A program made the translations under genes and the position numbers. From NCBI RefSeq assembly GCF_014635905.1, contig NZ_BMDS01000007.1, forward strand, positions 1 to 64,000: DNA of 64,000 bases, read 5' to 3'. The notes under the pieces were generated by a model. The model was not told the DNA's origin, did not search any database, and worked only from the letters and a program-made list of their open reading frames with translations. How positions within the stretch are numbered: the first letter of the stretch is position 1; each line of letters starts with the position of its first letter. Below, one piece after another: positions 14,952 through 25,085 of the stretch. The DNA is from Limosilactobacillus caviae (GTDB lineage Bacteria > Bacillota > Bacilli > Lactobacillales > Lactobacillaceae).

Positions 14952-16418
14952 ATGAAATTTGATTATCCGGACGATAGCCTTACCCTCCATACCGATGCAT
15001 ATGAATTAAGTATGATGCAGACTTACTGGAAAAAGGGGATGGGGAACCGTCGTGCTGTTTTTGAAGCCTTTTTTCGTAAAATGCCATTTAATAATGGGTA
15101 TGCTGTTTTTGCCGGCTTAGATCACATCATTCGTTATGTAAAGCAGTTACGTTTTACTGATAGCGATATTGAATATTTGAAGTCCACCCATCAATTTGAT
15201 GATGATTTTTTAGAGTATCTACGTGATTTTAAATTTACTGGTTCAATCAATAGCTTTGAAGAAGGGGACCTTGTGTTTAATCATGAGCCTATTATTCAAG
15301 TTGATGCACCAATCATTGAAGGACAGTTAATTGAAACTGCTATTTTAAATATCCTTAATTATCAAATTATGGTTGCAACTAAGGCTTCCCGAATTAAGTC
15401 CATCGTTGGCAACCAAATTGTAATGGAGTTTGGTTCACGTCGAGCACAGGAGTTGGATGCAGCCTTATGGGGGACGCGGGCAGCCTACATTGGCGGTTTT
15501 GATGCAACTAGCAATGTTCGTGCGGGTAAGTTGTTTGGCATTCCTATTTCGGGAACGCATGCTCATGCCCTAGTTCAAGTATATATGAATGACTATGATG
15601 CCTTTAAAGCATATGCGGAGACGCACCATAATTGTGTATTCCTTGTTGATACTTTTGATACTTTGAAGAGCGGGGTTCCTAATGCCATCAAAGTTGCAAA
15701 GGAATTTGGTGATAAGATTAACTTTATTGGTGTCCGCATTGATAGTGGCGATATGGCCTACTTGTCCAAGAAGGTCCGTAAAATGCTTGATGATGCCGGA
15801 TTCCCCGATGCTAAGATCATTGCATCCAATGGTTTAGACGAAAAGACAATTCAGAATCTCCAAATGCAAGGAGCTAAGATTGATACTTGGGGGATTGGTA
15901 CTAAGTTAATCACTGCTTATGATCAGCCAACTTTAGGAGTAGTATATAAGCTGGTTGCTATTGAAGATGAAAATGGTAACCTTGTTGACACTATTAAGCT
16001 CTCTAATAATGTTGGAAAAATGTCAACTCCTGGTAAGAAGCAGGTATGGCGGATTAATGATCGTGCTGACCGAAAGAGCGAAGGGGATTATATTACTTTA
16101 GTAGATGAAGATCCGCGTAAGGAAAAATCACTTAATATGTTTAATCCGAACTTCCCCCTTCAGCAAAAAGATGTTGAAGACTTTACCGCGCGTCCAATGT
16201 TGAAGCCTATTTGGCAAGACGGTAAGTTTGTTTATGATGAACCAACACTAGAAGAAAGCCGCCAACACCGCTTTGAGAGTTTGAATGCGTTGTGGGATGA
16301 ATACAAGCGGGACTTAAATCCGGAAGTATATCCAGTGGACTTATCGCAGAAATGTTATGACAATAAATTAAAACTAATCCATCAAGTTCACGAATATGTT
16401 AAATCATTGAATAAATAG
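14952..16418 (+). CDS. pncB: Nicotinate phosphoribosyltransferase
   Basis: Converts nicotinate and PRPP to nicotinate mononucleotide in the NAD salvage pathway. The 489-residue length and N-terminal DSLTLHTDAYELSMMQTYWK fit the PncB2-like Firmicutes type. EFGSRRAQELDAALWGTRAA near residue 160, a GTHAHALVQVY segment carrying the catalytic His, and GVRIDSGDMAYLSKKVRK are family motifs. The start is ATG 14952 behind GAGAGGA. nadE follows after 12 bp, so the two enzymes are coexpressed. Confidence 0.94.
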   Translation: MKFDYPDDSLTLHTDAYELSMMQTYWKKGMGNRRAVFEAFFRKMPFNNGYAVFAGLDHIIRYVKQLRFTDSDIEYLKSTHQFDDDFLEYLRDFKFTGSINSFEEGDLVFNHEPIIQVDAPIIEGQLIETAILNILNYQIMVATKASRIKSIVGNQIVMEFGSRRAQELDAALWGTRAAYIGGFDATSNVRAGKLFGIPISGTHAHALVQVYMNDYDAFKAYAETHHNCVFLVDTFDTLKSGVPNAIKVAKEFGDKINFIGVRIDSGDMAYLSKKVRKMLDDAGFPDAKIIASNGLDEKTIQNLQMQGAKIDTWGIGTKLITAYDQPTLGVVYKLVAIEDENGNLVDTIKLSNNVGKMSTPGKKQVWRINDRADRKSEGDYITLVDEDPRKEKSLNMFNPNFPLQQKDVEDFTARPMLKPIWQDGKFVYDEPTLEESRQHRFESLNALWDEYKRDLNPEVYPVDLSQKCYDNKLKLIHQVHEYVKSLNK

Positions 16419-16430
16419 AGGTAAGAAACA

Positions 16431-17258
16431 GTGCGAAAGTGTCAAGAAGAAATAATTAACGCATTGGGAGTTAATGCGCAAATTGATCCTGAAGCTGAGA
16501 TTGACAAGCGGGTTCAATTCTTATGTGATTTTCTCCAAACTACTAACATGAAGACGTTGGTATTGGGAATTTCTGGGGGACAGGATTCAACATTAGCTGG
16601 ACGCCTTTCTCAATTGGCAGTGGAAAAATTACGTAAAGAGACCGGAAATGCTGACTACCAATTTATTGCAGTCCGTCTTCCTTACGGTGAACAGGCTGAT
16701 GAGTCAGATGCGATGTCCGCAATTAATGATTTTATTAAGCCCGATAAAATGATGCGTGTTAATATTAAAGCCGCCACTGATGCAATGGTTAACTCGTTAA
16801 CTGCGGCTGGCGCGGTAATTAGTGATTTTAATAAGGGAAATATCAAGGCGCGTGAACGGATGATTGTCCAATATGCAATCGCTGGTCAAAATGGCGGTGC
16901 AGTTGTAGGAACCGATCATGCAGCAGAAGCGGTAACTGGCTTCTATACTAAATTTGGTGATGGCGGTGCGGATATAACACCGCTTGCCGGACTGGATAAG
17001 CGTCAAGGAAAGGCCCTTTTAAAATCCTTAAATGCACCAGCAAAGCTTTATGACAAAACACCGACAGCAGATCTTGAGGAAGATAAGCCAATGCGGCCAG
17101 ATGAAGAAGCACTTGGTGTCCGCTATGAAGAAATTGATGACTTTTTAGAAGGACGTGCGGTTTCAACAGAAGCAGCAGAAAAGATTGAAAGCTGGTATCG
17201 TCGAACACAGCATAAACGTCATTTACCAATTGCTCCCTATGATACATGGTGGAAATAA
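16431..17258 (+). CDS. nadE: NH3-dependent NAD synthetase
   Basis: Converts nicotinate adenine dinucleotide to NAD with ammonia and ATP, the last step of the pathway begun by pncB upstream. The 275 residues match the single-domain, ammonia-dependent enzyme. The P-loop motif [15 protein letters not shown] near residue 45, [13 protein letters not shown] near 79 and [22 protein letters not shown] near 160 are all conserved. The start is GTG 16431 with GAGGT upstream. A hairpin at 17275 follows. Confidence 0.95.
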   Translation: MRKCQEEIINALGVNAQIDPEAEIDKRVQFLCDFLQTTNMKTLVLGISGGQDSTLAGRLSQLAVEKLRKETGNADYQFIAVRLPYGEQADESDAMSAINDFIKPDKMMRVNIKAATDAMVNSLTAAGAVISDFNKGNIKARERMIVQYAIAGQNGGAVVGTDHAAEAVTGFYTKFGDGGADITPLAGLDKRQGKALLKSLNAPAKLYDKTPTADLEEDKPMRPDEEALGVRYEEIDDFLEGRAVSTEAAEKIESWYRRTQHKRHLPIAPYDTWWK

Positions 17259-17274
17259 TAAGAATTAATTACGT

Positions 17275-17311
17275 GAGGAGGCTGGGACGCAACTCAGTCT
17301 CCTCAATTTTT
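17275..17311 (+). terminator. Terminator after nadE, directly before tex
   Basis: GAGGAG (17275-17280) pairs with CTCCTC (17299-17304), with an inner CTG/CAG, followed by AATTTTT. The tex ribosome site begins immediately after the T run, so tex must be reached by read-through or have its promoter inside nadE. Confidence 0.75.
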
Positions 17312-17323
17312 AGGAGGATGAAA

Positions 17324-19501
17324 ATGGAAGAGGAAACACTTCAACTTGTTAGCAAACAATTACCTGATATTCGCCCGCAACAAATTAAAGCAGCCCTCGG
17401 ATTAATGGACGAAGGAAATACTATTCCTTTTATTGCCCGATACCGTAAAGAAATGACGGGAACGCTTGATGAAGTTCAACTACAGGCTATCAGGGATGAA
17501 TATCACCGTGTAACAACATTACGCGAACGTCAAGCAACGGTCATCAATAAAATTAAAGAGCTTGGCAAACTAACTCCTGCTCTAGAAAAACAAATTAATA
17601 ATGCAACTGAATTGCAAGAAGTAGAGGACCTTTATTTGCCATATAAGCAAAAGCGGCAAACGAAGGCTCAGCAAGCACGACAACATGGACTTGCACCGTT
17701 GGCAAATTGGTTGTTATCGTATCCAGACGATGATTTAACAACTAAGGCCCAAGAATTTATCAATGAGGATGTACCAGATGCTGAGAGTGCATTAGCGGGC
17801 GCACATGAGATTCTTGCAGAAGCGATTAGCGAAATGGCGACTGTTCGGGGATGGTTACGAAATTATACAGCCCAGCATGGTCAATTAGAAACCAGTGTAA
17901 AGCGCGACGGGGAAGAAAAAGATGAGCTAGGAACCTATAAGCAATACTATGAATTTTCAAGTTCAGTGCAAAAGTTAAATTCATACCAGATCCTTGCCTT
18001 TAATCGTGGCGAAAAAGAGGGAATCCTCAATGTAAAAATAACAGTTGATGAGGCACCGATAATGAATTACCTTCATTTTCGCCTTATAAGGACGCAAAAG
18101 CAAAATGATGCTACTGAATTTATTGAAGAAGCCTACCAGGATGCCTATAAACGGTTCTTAGGCCCAGCAATCGAACGTGAATTACGGCGGCAATTAACAG
18201 AAGGCGCAGATGAACAAGCAATAAAGGTCTTTGGCGAAAACCTTTACCATTTATTGATGCAAGCGCCAATTAAGGGGAAAGTTGTGTTAGGATTTGACCC
18301 TGCCTACCGTACTGGTTGCAAGTTAGCCGTTCTTGATGAAAATGGTAAGTTTTTAACTAAAGCCGTTATTTATCCGCACAAGCCAGCTCCAGAAAAACAA
18401 CGTGCAGCTGCTGAGGGTGAATTTATTGACTTACTAGAAAAGTACCATGTTGAAATGATTGCCATTGGTAACGGAACGGCCAGTCGTGAGTCGGAACAAT
18501 TTGTAGCTGAAGCGCTAAAAAAGATTGAGCGTCCAATTTATTACGTAATTGTGAATGAAGCAGGTGCCTCTGTCTATTCGGCAAGTAAGGAAGCACGGGA
18601 TGAATTTCCGGACCTTCATGTTGAACAGCGGAGTGCAATTAGCATCGGCCGGCGACTACAGGACCCGTTAGCAGAATTAGTAAAAATTGACCCACAAGCA
18701 GTAGGGGTCGGCCAGTATCAACATGATTTACCGAAGAAAGAATTAAGCGGCGAATTAGAGACAATTGTTGAACGAGCTGTAAACCGTGTCGGGGTTAACC
18801 TTAATACTGCTAGTTACCAACTATTAACGCGAATCTCGGGACTAAATAAGACAATTGCCAAAAATATCGTTACTTACCGGGACGAAAATGGCCGCTATAC
18901 TAACCGTACGCAATTAAAGCAGGTTCCTCGTTTAGGACCTAAAGCTTACCAGCAATCGGTTGGCTTCTTACGGATTATCGACGGTGAAAACCCACTAGAT
19001 AATACCGATGTCCATCCAGAAAGTTACCAAGTTGCGCAGAAAATCATGGAGGCGGCAGGGATTGATATTAATGATCTGGGAACCCCCGCTGCTGAAAAGA
19101 AGTTAAAAGCACTTGATATTAATCAATTTACTGATGACCAGGTAGGGACAGAGACAGTTAATGATATTATTTCATCTTTGCAAAAACCAGGGCGTGACCT
19201 TCGTGACTCGATGCCGGCACCATTATTACGTCATGATGTAATGACAATTGAAGATCTTCAACCAGGAATGAAACTTCAAGGAACGGTCCGCAATGTTGTC
19301 GATTTCGGTGCCTTTGTTGATATTGGTGTTAAACATGATGGATTAGTTCATGTTTCAAAAATGAGCAAGCAATTTATTCGTGATCCACGGGCAATTGTCG
19401 CAGTTGGTGATATTGTGGACGTATGGATTGATGATGTAGATTTGAAACGTCAACGAATTCAATTAACCATGATTGAACCGGAGACGGTCGCAAATGACTA
19501 A
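17324..19501 (+). CDS. tex: Tex-family S1 RNA-binding protein
   Basis: A 725-residue cytoplasmic nucleic-acid-binding protein of the Tex/YdcI family, linked in other bacteria to transcription and gene-expression robustness. Domain order: N-terminal helical HTH-like region (GNTIPFIARYRKEMTG near residue 40), YqgF-like RNase H-fold domain near residues 325-450 (VVLGFDPAYRTGCKLAVLD), helix-hairpin-helix pair (VGVNLNTASYQLLTRISGL near 490) and a C-terminal S1 domain (LQGTVRNVVDFGAFVDIGV near 650). I choose ATG 17324 because AGGAGG lies six bases upstream; ATG 17318 abuts it. It overlaps the next gene by 8 bp. Confidence 0.93.
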   Translation: MEEETLQLVSKQLPDIRPQQIKAALGLMDEGNTIPFIARYRKEMTGTLDEVQLQAIRDEYHRVTTLRERQATVINKIKELGKLTPALEKQINNATELQEVEDLYLPYKQKRQTKAQQARQHGLAPLANWLLSYPDDDLTTKAQEFINEDVPDAESALAGAHEILAEAISEMATVRGWLRNYTAQHGQLETSVKRDGEEKDELGTYKQYYEFSSSVQKLNSYQILAFNRGEKEGILNVKITVDEAPIMNYLHFRLIRTQKQNDATEFIEEAYQDAYKRFLGPAIERELRRQLTEGADEQAIKVFGENLYHLLMQAPIKGKVVLGFDPAYRTGCKLAVLDENGKFLTKAVIYPHKPAPEKQRAAAEGEFIDLLEKYHVEMIAIGNGTASRESEQFVAEALKKIERPIYYVIVNEAGASVYSASKEARDEFPDLHVEQRSAISIGRRLQDPLAELVKIDPQAVGVGQYQHDLPKKELSGELETIVERAVNRVGVNLNTASYQLLTRISGLNKTIAKNIVTYRDENGRYTNRTQLKQVPRLGPKAYQQSVGFLRIIDGENPLDNTDVHPESYQVAQKIMEAAGIDINDLGTPAAEKKLKALDINQFTDDQVGTETVNDIISSLQKPGRDLRDSMPAPLLRHDVMTIEDLQPGMKLQGTVRNVVDFGAFVDIGVKHDGLVHVSKMSKQFIRDPRAIVAVGDIVDVWIDDVDLKRQRIQLTMIEPETVAND

Positions 19502-19946
19502 TGCGGAATTACAATGCTTGACCGAACAATGGTCGCAAAAATACTTTGGGCGCGCTTTTGTGCACAAGGTATTTTTTAATAAGCGTTTGAAAACAACAGG
19601 TGGGCGGTATCATTTAAGCGATCATCACATTGATATTAATCCGTTAATGTACACAGAATTTGACCTCAATAATCTTCGGCAAGTCGTCCTTCATGAATTA
19701 TGTCATTACCATTTACATTTACTCGGAATGGATTATCATCACCGAAGCCGGGCGTTTAAGACGCTGTTAGCGCAAGTCGGCGGATCACGATATGCACCGC
19801 CTACCAGTAAAGCAAAATATAATGTTAAGAGAAAATGGCATTATATTTGTACGGGTTGCGGCGTTGAAATAGCGCGACAACGGCGTTTTAACACCCACCG
19901 TTATGTTTGCCGGCGGTGTGGACACCATTTTATTTTAAAAAATTAA
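19494..19946 (+). CDS. SprT-like zinc metalloprotease-fold protein
   Basis: A 150-residue SprT-family protein. The gluzincin-type motif VVLHELCHYHLHLLG near residue 66 carries HExxH, and a C-terminal zinc ribbon follows with two CxxC pairs (YICTGCGVE and VCRRCGHH). The family is widespread in Firmicutes (B. subtilis YdcK-like) next to tex. Eukaryotic SPRTN cleaves DNA-protein crosslinks, but the bacterial role is not settled. The ATG at 19494 overlaps the tex stop by 8 bp, so translation is probably coupled. Confidence 0.88.
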   Translation: MTNAELQCLTEQWSQKYFGRAFVHKVFFNKRLKTTGGRYHLSDHHIDINPLMYTEFDLNNLRQVVLHELCHYHLHLLGMDYHHRSRAFKTLLAQVGGSRYAPPTSKAKYNVKRKWHYICTGCGVEIARQRRFNTHRYVCRRCGHHFILKN

Positions 19947-19955
19947 AAAAAGTTG

Positions 19956-19984
19956 TTGCCAACGAATAGGTATCTTGCTATAAT
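19956..19984 (+). promoter_or_regulatory. Promoter of tRNA-Leu
   Basis: TTGCCA (19956-19961), a 17-bp spacer and TATAAT (19979-19984) with an extended TGC form a near-consensus promoter 20 bp ahead of tRNA-Leu. Confidence 0.8.
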
Positions 19985-20003
19985 AATATTCGTTGGTTGA
20001 TAT

Positions 20004-20089
20004 GCGGCCGTGGCGGAACTGGCAGACGCGTAAGATTAAGGATCTTATGGTCGATTATGACCGTGGAGGTTCAAGTCCTCTCGGCCGCA
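20004..20089 (+). tRNA. tRNA-Leu (AAG)
   Basis: An 86-nt class II tRNA with acceptor GCGGCCG/CGGCCGC and discriminator A. The anticodon arm TAAGA-TTAAGGA-TCTTA gives anticodon AAG, with adenosine at the wobble position, and the variable arm is long. It has its own promoter and terminator. Confidence 0.95.
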
Positions 20090-20097
20090 CTATAATA

Positions 20098-20129
20098 AAG
20101 CTCTGAGTATCCATACTCGGAGCTTTTTT
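20098..20129 (+). terminator. Terminator after tRNA-Leu
   Basis: AAGCTCTGAGTAT and ATACTCGGAGCTT form a 13-bp stem with one wobble around CC, followed by T residues. Confidence 0.9.
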
Positions 20130-20177
20130 GTTTTTAAATTTTTATTAATAAACTTTACTTAAATTTTACTTCTTAGC

Positions 20178-20207
20178 TTGCTATCTCGTTAATGAAAGCG
20201 CTATACT
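20178..20207 (+). promoter_or_regulatory. lacLM promoter with cre-like site
   Basis: TTGCTA (20178-20183), an 18-bp spacer and TATACT (20202-20207) form a promoter. TGAAAGCGCTATAC (20193-20206) overlaps the -10 and matches the CcpA cre consensus TGWAANCGNTNWCA at all but the last two positions. Glucose repression by CcpA is plausible; no local lac regulator gene is present. Confidence 0.5.
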
Positions 20208-20244
20208 TTAGATGTTGTAGTTAGTAACGAGGAGGGATTTATCG

Positions 20245-22131
20245 ATGGATGCAAATATCAAATGGCTTGATGATCCGGAAACGTTTCGGGTTAATCAACT
20301 AGCAGCACATAGTGACCACTATTACTATGGTGATTATGATGAATGGCGTCGTGATGATAGCAGGTTTGTGCAAAGTTTAGATGGAAAATGGCAATTTAAG
20401 TTCGCTAAAAATCCTCGTGAGCGAGTAAGTGAATTTTATGCCAAGGATTATGACAGTAGCAGCTTTGATACGATTGAAGTACCAAGTGAAATTGAATTAA
20501 ATAACTATGCCCAGAACAACTATATTAATACCTTAATTCCATGGGAAGGGAAAATCTATCGGCGACCTGCATATGCTCTTAGTCCCGATGATTCTCAAGA
20601 AGGATCTTTTAGCGATGGTGATGATAATACCGTTGGCGAGTATTTGAAACGGTTTGATCTTGCCCCTGCCTTGCGTGGTAAACAAATCCGGATTCGTTTT
20701 GATGGTGTAGAGCGGGCAATGTACTTATGGCTTAATGGGCACTTTATTGGTTACGCTGAGGATAGCTTTACCCCGTCCGAATTTGATTTGACCCCTTATA
20801 TTCAGGATGAAGATAATGTTTTAGCAGTAGAAGTTTTCAAGCATAGTACTGCCTCGTGGATTGAGGATCAAGATATGTTCCGCTTTTCGGGGATCTTCCG
20901 AAGCGTGAACTTATTAGCTCAGCCCCTTGTTCATGTTGAAGATCTTAATATTCGGCCAACTGTTACTGATAATTATCAGGATGGTATTTTTAACGTTGAC
21001 CTCCAGCTCCAAGGTGAGAAAACGGGCAATGTTAATATTCGAGTAGTTGATAGTGATGGAAATATCCTCGTTAATGAAACCCATCCTGTTGCCCCAACGG
21101 TAAAGGTTCAGGACCAGTTTTTGGAGAATATCCACTTGTGGGATAACCACGATCCGTACCTTTATCAACTATTGGTAGAAATCCGCGATGATGAAGGAAA
21201 GCTACTTGAACTTGTTCCGTATCGTTTTGGTTTTCGACGGATTGAAATTAATCAGGATCATGTCGTGCTGTTAAACGGGAAGCGGCTAATTATTAATGGT
21301 GTAAACCGCCATGAGTGGAATGCTAAACGTGGTCGGGCGATTACGATGGATGATATGACGAGCGATATTAAGACATTTAAGGAAAATAATATTAATGCTG
21401 TGCGAACATGTCACTATCCTGATCAGATTCCTTGGTATTACCTTTGTGATGATAATGGAATTTATATGATGGCTGAAAACAACCTGGAGTCTCATGCTAC
21501 TTGGCAAAAGATGGGCGCAATTGAACCATCATATAATGTTCCTGGTTCAGTTTCGCAATGGCGCGAAGTAGTAGTTGATCGGGCACGGACTAACTATGAA
21601 ACATTTAAAAATCACCCATCGATTTTATTCTGGTCGCTGGGTAATGAATCATATGCTGGCGATAACATTGTCAAAATGAACGAATTCTATAAAGAACATG
21701 ACAATAGCCGTCTTGTTCACTATGAAGGCGTTTGTCACACTCCTGAATATCGTGAGCAGATTTCGGATGTCGAAAGTTGGATGTACTTGCCGCCTAAAGA
21801 AGTTGAAGAATACCTGAAGAATAATCCTGACAAGCCATTTATGGAATGTGAATATATGCATGACATGGGAAATTCTGATGGCGGAATGGGTTCATATATT
21901 GCATTGCTTGACAAATATCCACAATACTTTGGCGGCTTTATTTGGGACTTTATTGATCAGGCACTCCTTGTTAAGGATCCCGTAAGTGGTCAAGAAGTAA
22001 TGCGTTATGGTGGTGATTTTGATGATCGTCACTCAGATTATGAGTTCTCAGGGGATGGCTTAATGTTTGCTGATCGGACACCAAAGCCAGCAATGCAGGA
22101 GGTAAGATATTACTATGGCTTACACAAATAA
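20245..22131 (+). CDS. lacL: Beta-galactosidase large subunit (LacL)
   Basis: The large subunit of the heterodimeric GH2 beta-galactosidase typical of lactobacilli, which hydrolyses lactose and makes galacto-oligosaccharides. The 628 residues contain the sugar-binding and immunoglobulin-like domains and then the TIM barrel. [13 protein letters not shown] near residue 465 holds the acid/base Glu, and [16 protein letters not shown] near residue 533 the nucleophile Glu. [13 protein letters not shown] and [19 protein letters not shown] are family motifs. The start has GAGGAGGG upstream. It overlaps lacM by 17 bp, ensuring balanced subunit synthesis. Confidence 0.96.
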   Translation: MDANIKWLDDPETFRVNQLAAHSDHYYYGDYDEWRRDDSRFVQSLDGKWQFKFAKNPRERVSEFYAKDYDSSSFDTIEVPSEIELNNYAQNNYINTLIPWEGKIYRRPAYALSPDDSQEGSFSDGDDNTVGEYLKRFDLAPALRGKQIRIRFDGVERAMYLWLNGHFIGYAEDSFTPSEFDLTPYIQDEDNVLAVEVFKHSTASWIEDQDMFRFSGIFRSVNLLAQPLVHVEDLNIRPTVTDNYQDGIFNVDLQLQGEKTGNVNIRVVDSDGNILVNETHPVAPTVKVQDQFLENIHLWDNHDPYLYQLLVEIRDDEGKLLELVPYRFGFRRIEINQDHVVLLNGKRLIINGVNRHEWNAKRGRAITMDDMTSDIKTFKENNINAVRTCHYPDQIPWYYLCDDNGIYMMAENNLESHATWQKMGAIEPSYNVPGSVSQWREVVVDRARTNYETFKNHPSILFWSLGNESYAGDNIVKMNEFYKEHDNSRLVHYEGVCHTPEYREQISDVESWMYLPPKEVEEYLKNNPDKPFMECEYMHDMGNSDGGMGSYIALLDKYPQYFGGFIWDFIDQALLVKDPVSGQEVMRYGGDFDDRHSDYEFSGDGLMFADRTPKPAMQEVRYYYGLHK

Positions 22132-23074
22132 ACTACGCGTGATATATGGTGATGGCACATTAGGACTTAGCGGTGAAGATTTTCATTACATTTTCAGTTA
22201 TGAACGTGGCGGACTTGAATCGCTTAAGCTAAATGGTAAAGAGTGGCTATATCGTGAACCAATGCCGACATTTTGGCGCGCAACAACTGATAATGACCGT
22301 GGAAACGGCTTTAATATTCGGTCTGCGCAATGGCTTGCTGCTGATGCATTTCATAAGTGTGTTGGGATCAAGCTGACTGTTGATGGTCAGAAATTTGATG
22401 AATTGCCGATTGCCCCGATAACTAATGAATTGAGTGATGCGGTATTTGCTACGGACGTTAAGATTGAATATACGTTTGAAACATTGACTATCCCATCAAC
22501 GACGACAAGTGTGACCTATGAAGTGATGGCAAACGGTGAAATCAAAGTAACCATGCATTATCAAGGGCATAAAGACTTACCAGGGTTGCCCGTAGTTGGA
22601 ATGCGTTTTGTTATGCCAACGGTGGCGACTGGTTTTGATTATCAAGGATTGTCTGGTGAAACCTACCCCGACCGAATGGCAGGAGCAAAAAAAGGAGTCT
22701 TCCATGTTGAGGGGTTACCAGTAACTAAATATTTGGTACCGCAGGAAAACGGAATGCATATGGAAACGAATAGTCTAACAATTACGCGGAATACGACGCA
22801 GAATAACGCGGATCATTCTCATGAACCGTTCAGTTTAAAGATTAAGCAAACTGATCGTCCATTTGCTTTCAGTTGTCTTCCATATACAGCTGAGGAATTG
22901 GAAAGCGCTACTCATATTGAGGAGCTGCCGCTTGCACGACGGACAGTCTTGGTTATTGCCGGTGCTGTTCGTGGTGTTGGGGGAATTGATAGCTGGGGTG
23001 CTGATGTTGAGGAACAATATCATATTCCAGCAGATCAGGATATTGAATTTTCATTTATATTGAATGCACAATAA
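22115..23074 (+). CDS. lacM: Beta-galactosidase small subunit (LacM)
   Basis: The 319-residue small subunit, equivalent to the C-terminal domain 5 of single-chain LacZ. It completes the active site of LacL; neither part is active alone. The [16 protein letters not shown] segment near residue 50 is the conserved region that reaches the substrate pocket. The ATG at 22115 lies inside the end of lacL, preceded by GGAGG, so translation is coupled. A terminator follows at 23081. Confidence 0.96.
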   Translation: MAYTNKLRVIYGDGTLGLSGEDFHYIFSYERGGLESLKLNGKEWLYREPMPTFWRATTDNDRGNGFNIRSAQWLAADAFHKCVGIKLTVDGQKFDELPIAPITNELSDAVFATDVKIEYTFETLTIPSTTTSVTYEVMANGEIKVTMHYQGHKDLPGLPVVGMRFVMPTVATGFDYQGLSGETYPDRMAGAKKGVFHVEGLPVTKYLVPQENGMHMETNSLTITRNTTQNNADHSHEPFSLKIKQTDRPFAFSCLPYTAEELESATHIEELPLARRTVLVIAGAVRGVGGIDSWGADVEEQYHIPADQDIEFSFILNAQ

Positions 23075-23080
23075 AGATAT

Positions 23081-23127
23081 AAAAACAGTGTAGCTGAAAG
23101 ATTCTTTCTCTCAGCTACACTGTTTTT
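23081..23127. terminator. Bidirectional terminator between lacM and the membrane protein gene
   Basis: AAAAACAGTGTAGCTGA and TCAGCTACACTGTTTTT are perfect inverted complements of 17 bp, ending in T runs on both strands between convergent genes. Confidence 0.93.
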
Positions 23128-24943
23128 AATTAAGCTCTTTTGTCATAATCCGGCCAAAATACTTCTTGAAGTGTGTACAGAAATAATAGAAGCCATAGAT
23201 AGTAAGGATACTAAGCCCAAGCAGTGAAATTGCCAACAAAGCAGTAAACCAGCCTGGTTGCTTAAAGTAGAGGGTCGCGGTATTTTTCCCTTTACGTTGG
23301 TGGATATAAGGTGCACCAACTGATGAGCGTTGATAGTGTTTTAAACGTTGACCATTAACCGTTAAAACGGATTCCTTGTAGGTAATAATTGGCAAACGAA
23401 CCTTACCAGCCTTGTCAGCGTTCCAGGTTAATTGAAGCCCGCCATGCGGTAAAACTGTATGGTTGTACTTATGCGCCTCATTAATAATTTGTCCCTCGTA
23501 AGCATAGGAACGCACATATTTCTGATTCATATATTTCTTTGGAATGGGGAGATAATCCGGACTTCGCTTTTCAACCATCGTTAGTAGTTGTCCGGGATAA
23601 AGGTCGTGAACCGAATGACGGAGGGCGGCCTTATCTTCACTTACCCGGGTGATTGCGCTGAAACTATTCAGAACAATTTCTGAATCGTAACGGGCTGCGC
23701 GTTTATAAACGTCGATTGTTGTCGGTGTGAAGACTAGGAAGACCATTAATAACAGGATTCCAGTAGTTAGTTGATTGCTAAGGCCAATTTTTCGCGCTCT
23801 TTTTCCAAGGGTCGTTGCGCTGATTCCGACACCAGCAAGCAACAGCGGGTATGCAATGATGGTCAAGCGATTAGGAAATTGCAAAGTGTGACCTAATGCA
23901 GGGACTATATTTTGAAGGGTATTCCAAGGGATGAGGGATGAACTTAAGATAAGAATAAGACTACCTAGAATGGTCAGGACAGTGTTAGTAAGTGACTTTT
24001 TGAATGTGGCTAAAACGTAAATCAGTTGTAGGCTGAATAAGATCCACATTGCGTAAATTAGGTAATCACGAGTACTGCTGAACATCGATGGGCGTAGGAC
24101 GTTATCTGCTAAGCTAAAGTCGGCCGGATGTGCGATGTTATTATGCAGGTTAAGCATTAGTAACGCGCCCCAAACGTTAGCCGTTAATATAATAGTTCCC
24201 CCAACGGCTTTTAATGTTTCCCACCACATCTTTTTCCGATCAATGGTTAGGATTAACCCGATAATAAAAAATGGTATTAGGGTAACGATAAAGAATAACG
24301 AACTGAGCATATGAATTTGAATAATGACCGTCATCAGCGTCATTAGTTGGAGCCAATTAACGGGTCGTTGATGGTCTTGAATCATCCGTATTCCGCAAAT
24401 TACCATATACGGTGCAAGGGCAGCTCCCCACGCATTCATATTTTGCGCCAGCTCCCACCGTGGCAGCCAGCCGATATTCATATAAATCAAGGCGCATAGA
24501 ACGGCAATGGTATGATTACTGCGAACACGAATCCCAAGTTGGTACATTCCAATTCCGCCAAGAATATAGACGATGAAGGTTGTGACAATTTGATATTGAT
24601 ACCAGGTTCCGACAATCCCGAGAATAGCTCCGTTTAAGTAAGCAAAAAGGGGACCATAAACAGCATTGATAATCCGCCCGCTTTGTTGAAAACAGTAATT
24701 ACTTTGAAAATAACTGAAATTGAATTGCTGAATTTGTTTTGCTGCATCATAGAAGCGATTAAAGTGAAAAATGGAATCGGTTCCTAAAATGACACCATGA
24801 GATACAAACTGAGGAAACATAATCAAGTATGCCATGGCAACGATAGCACAATATGGCAGCCCCCAATTGATTAGATTAACAATTTTAGATTTCATGTATT
24901 GAGTATTAAAGCTTATCCGACTAAGCTTTATAATTCCTTTCAT
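23126..24943 (-). CDS. Large integral membrane protein (PTPS-related / YfhO-like)
   Basis: A 605-residue protein with about ten to twelve hydrophobic segments and an extracytoplasmic C-terminal part (about 430-560) before a final helix. The early GTDSIFHFNRFYDAAKQIQ near residue 54 and FQSNYCFQQSGRIINAVYGP resemble the 6-pyruvoyl-tetrahydropterin synthase-related membrane domain and the YfhO glycosyltransferase-like fold. By analogy it may transfer a sugar to a cell-surface polymer, but no substrate can be assigned. The start is uncertain: no strong ribosome site precedes 24943 or the alternative ATG at 24895. It is a single gene, divergent from gpmA. Confidence 0.72.
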   Translation of the reverse strand: MKGIIKLSRISFNTQYMKSKIVNLINWGLPYCAIVAMAYLIMFPQFVSHGVILGTDSIFHFNRFYDAAKQIQQFNFSYFQSNYCFQQSGRIINAVYGPLFAYLNGAILGIVGTWYQYQIVTTFIVYILGGIGMYQLGIRVRSNHTIAVLCALIYMNIGWLPRWELAQNMNAWGAALAPYMVICGIRMIQDHQRPVNWLQLMTLMTVIIQIHMLSSLFFIVTLIPFFIIGLILTIDRKKMWWETLKAVGGTIILTANVWGALLMLNLHNNIAHPADFSLADNVLRPSMFSSTRDYLIYAMWILFSLQLIYVLATFKKSLTNTVLTILGSLILILSSSLIPWNTLQNIVPALGHTLQFPNRLTIIAYPLLLAGVGISATTLGKRARKIGLSNQLTTGILLLMVFLVFTPTTIDVYKRAARYDSEIVLNSFSAITRVSEDKAALRHSVHDLYPGQLLTMVEKRSPDYLPIPKKYMNQKYVRSYAYEGQIINEAHKYNHTVLPHGGLQLTWNADKAGKVRLPIITYKESVLTVNGQRLKHYQRSSVGAPYIHQRKGKNTATLYFKQPGWFTALLAISLLGLSILTIYGFYYFCTHFKKYFGRIMTKELN

Positions 24944-25085
24944 CTGATACTTACTTTAATAATTATACGGCAGAAAATAGAAAGGGGAAACAATCGTCTT
25001 GTGGAGGAAAGTATTTCGCTCTGTTTAATTGTTAAGCACCATTAAAATGCGCTATTATAAGATAGTGGCAAAGGGGAGTGAAAAA

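Noticed and set aside
17273-17323. Longer tex start at GTG 17246
   Set aside because: This extension would translate the terminator hairpin and the ribosome site; ATG 17324 has AGGAGG at the right distance.
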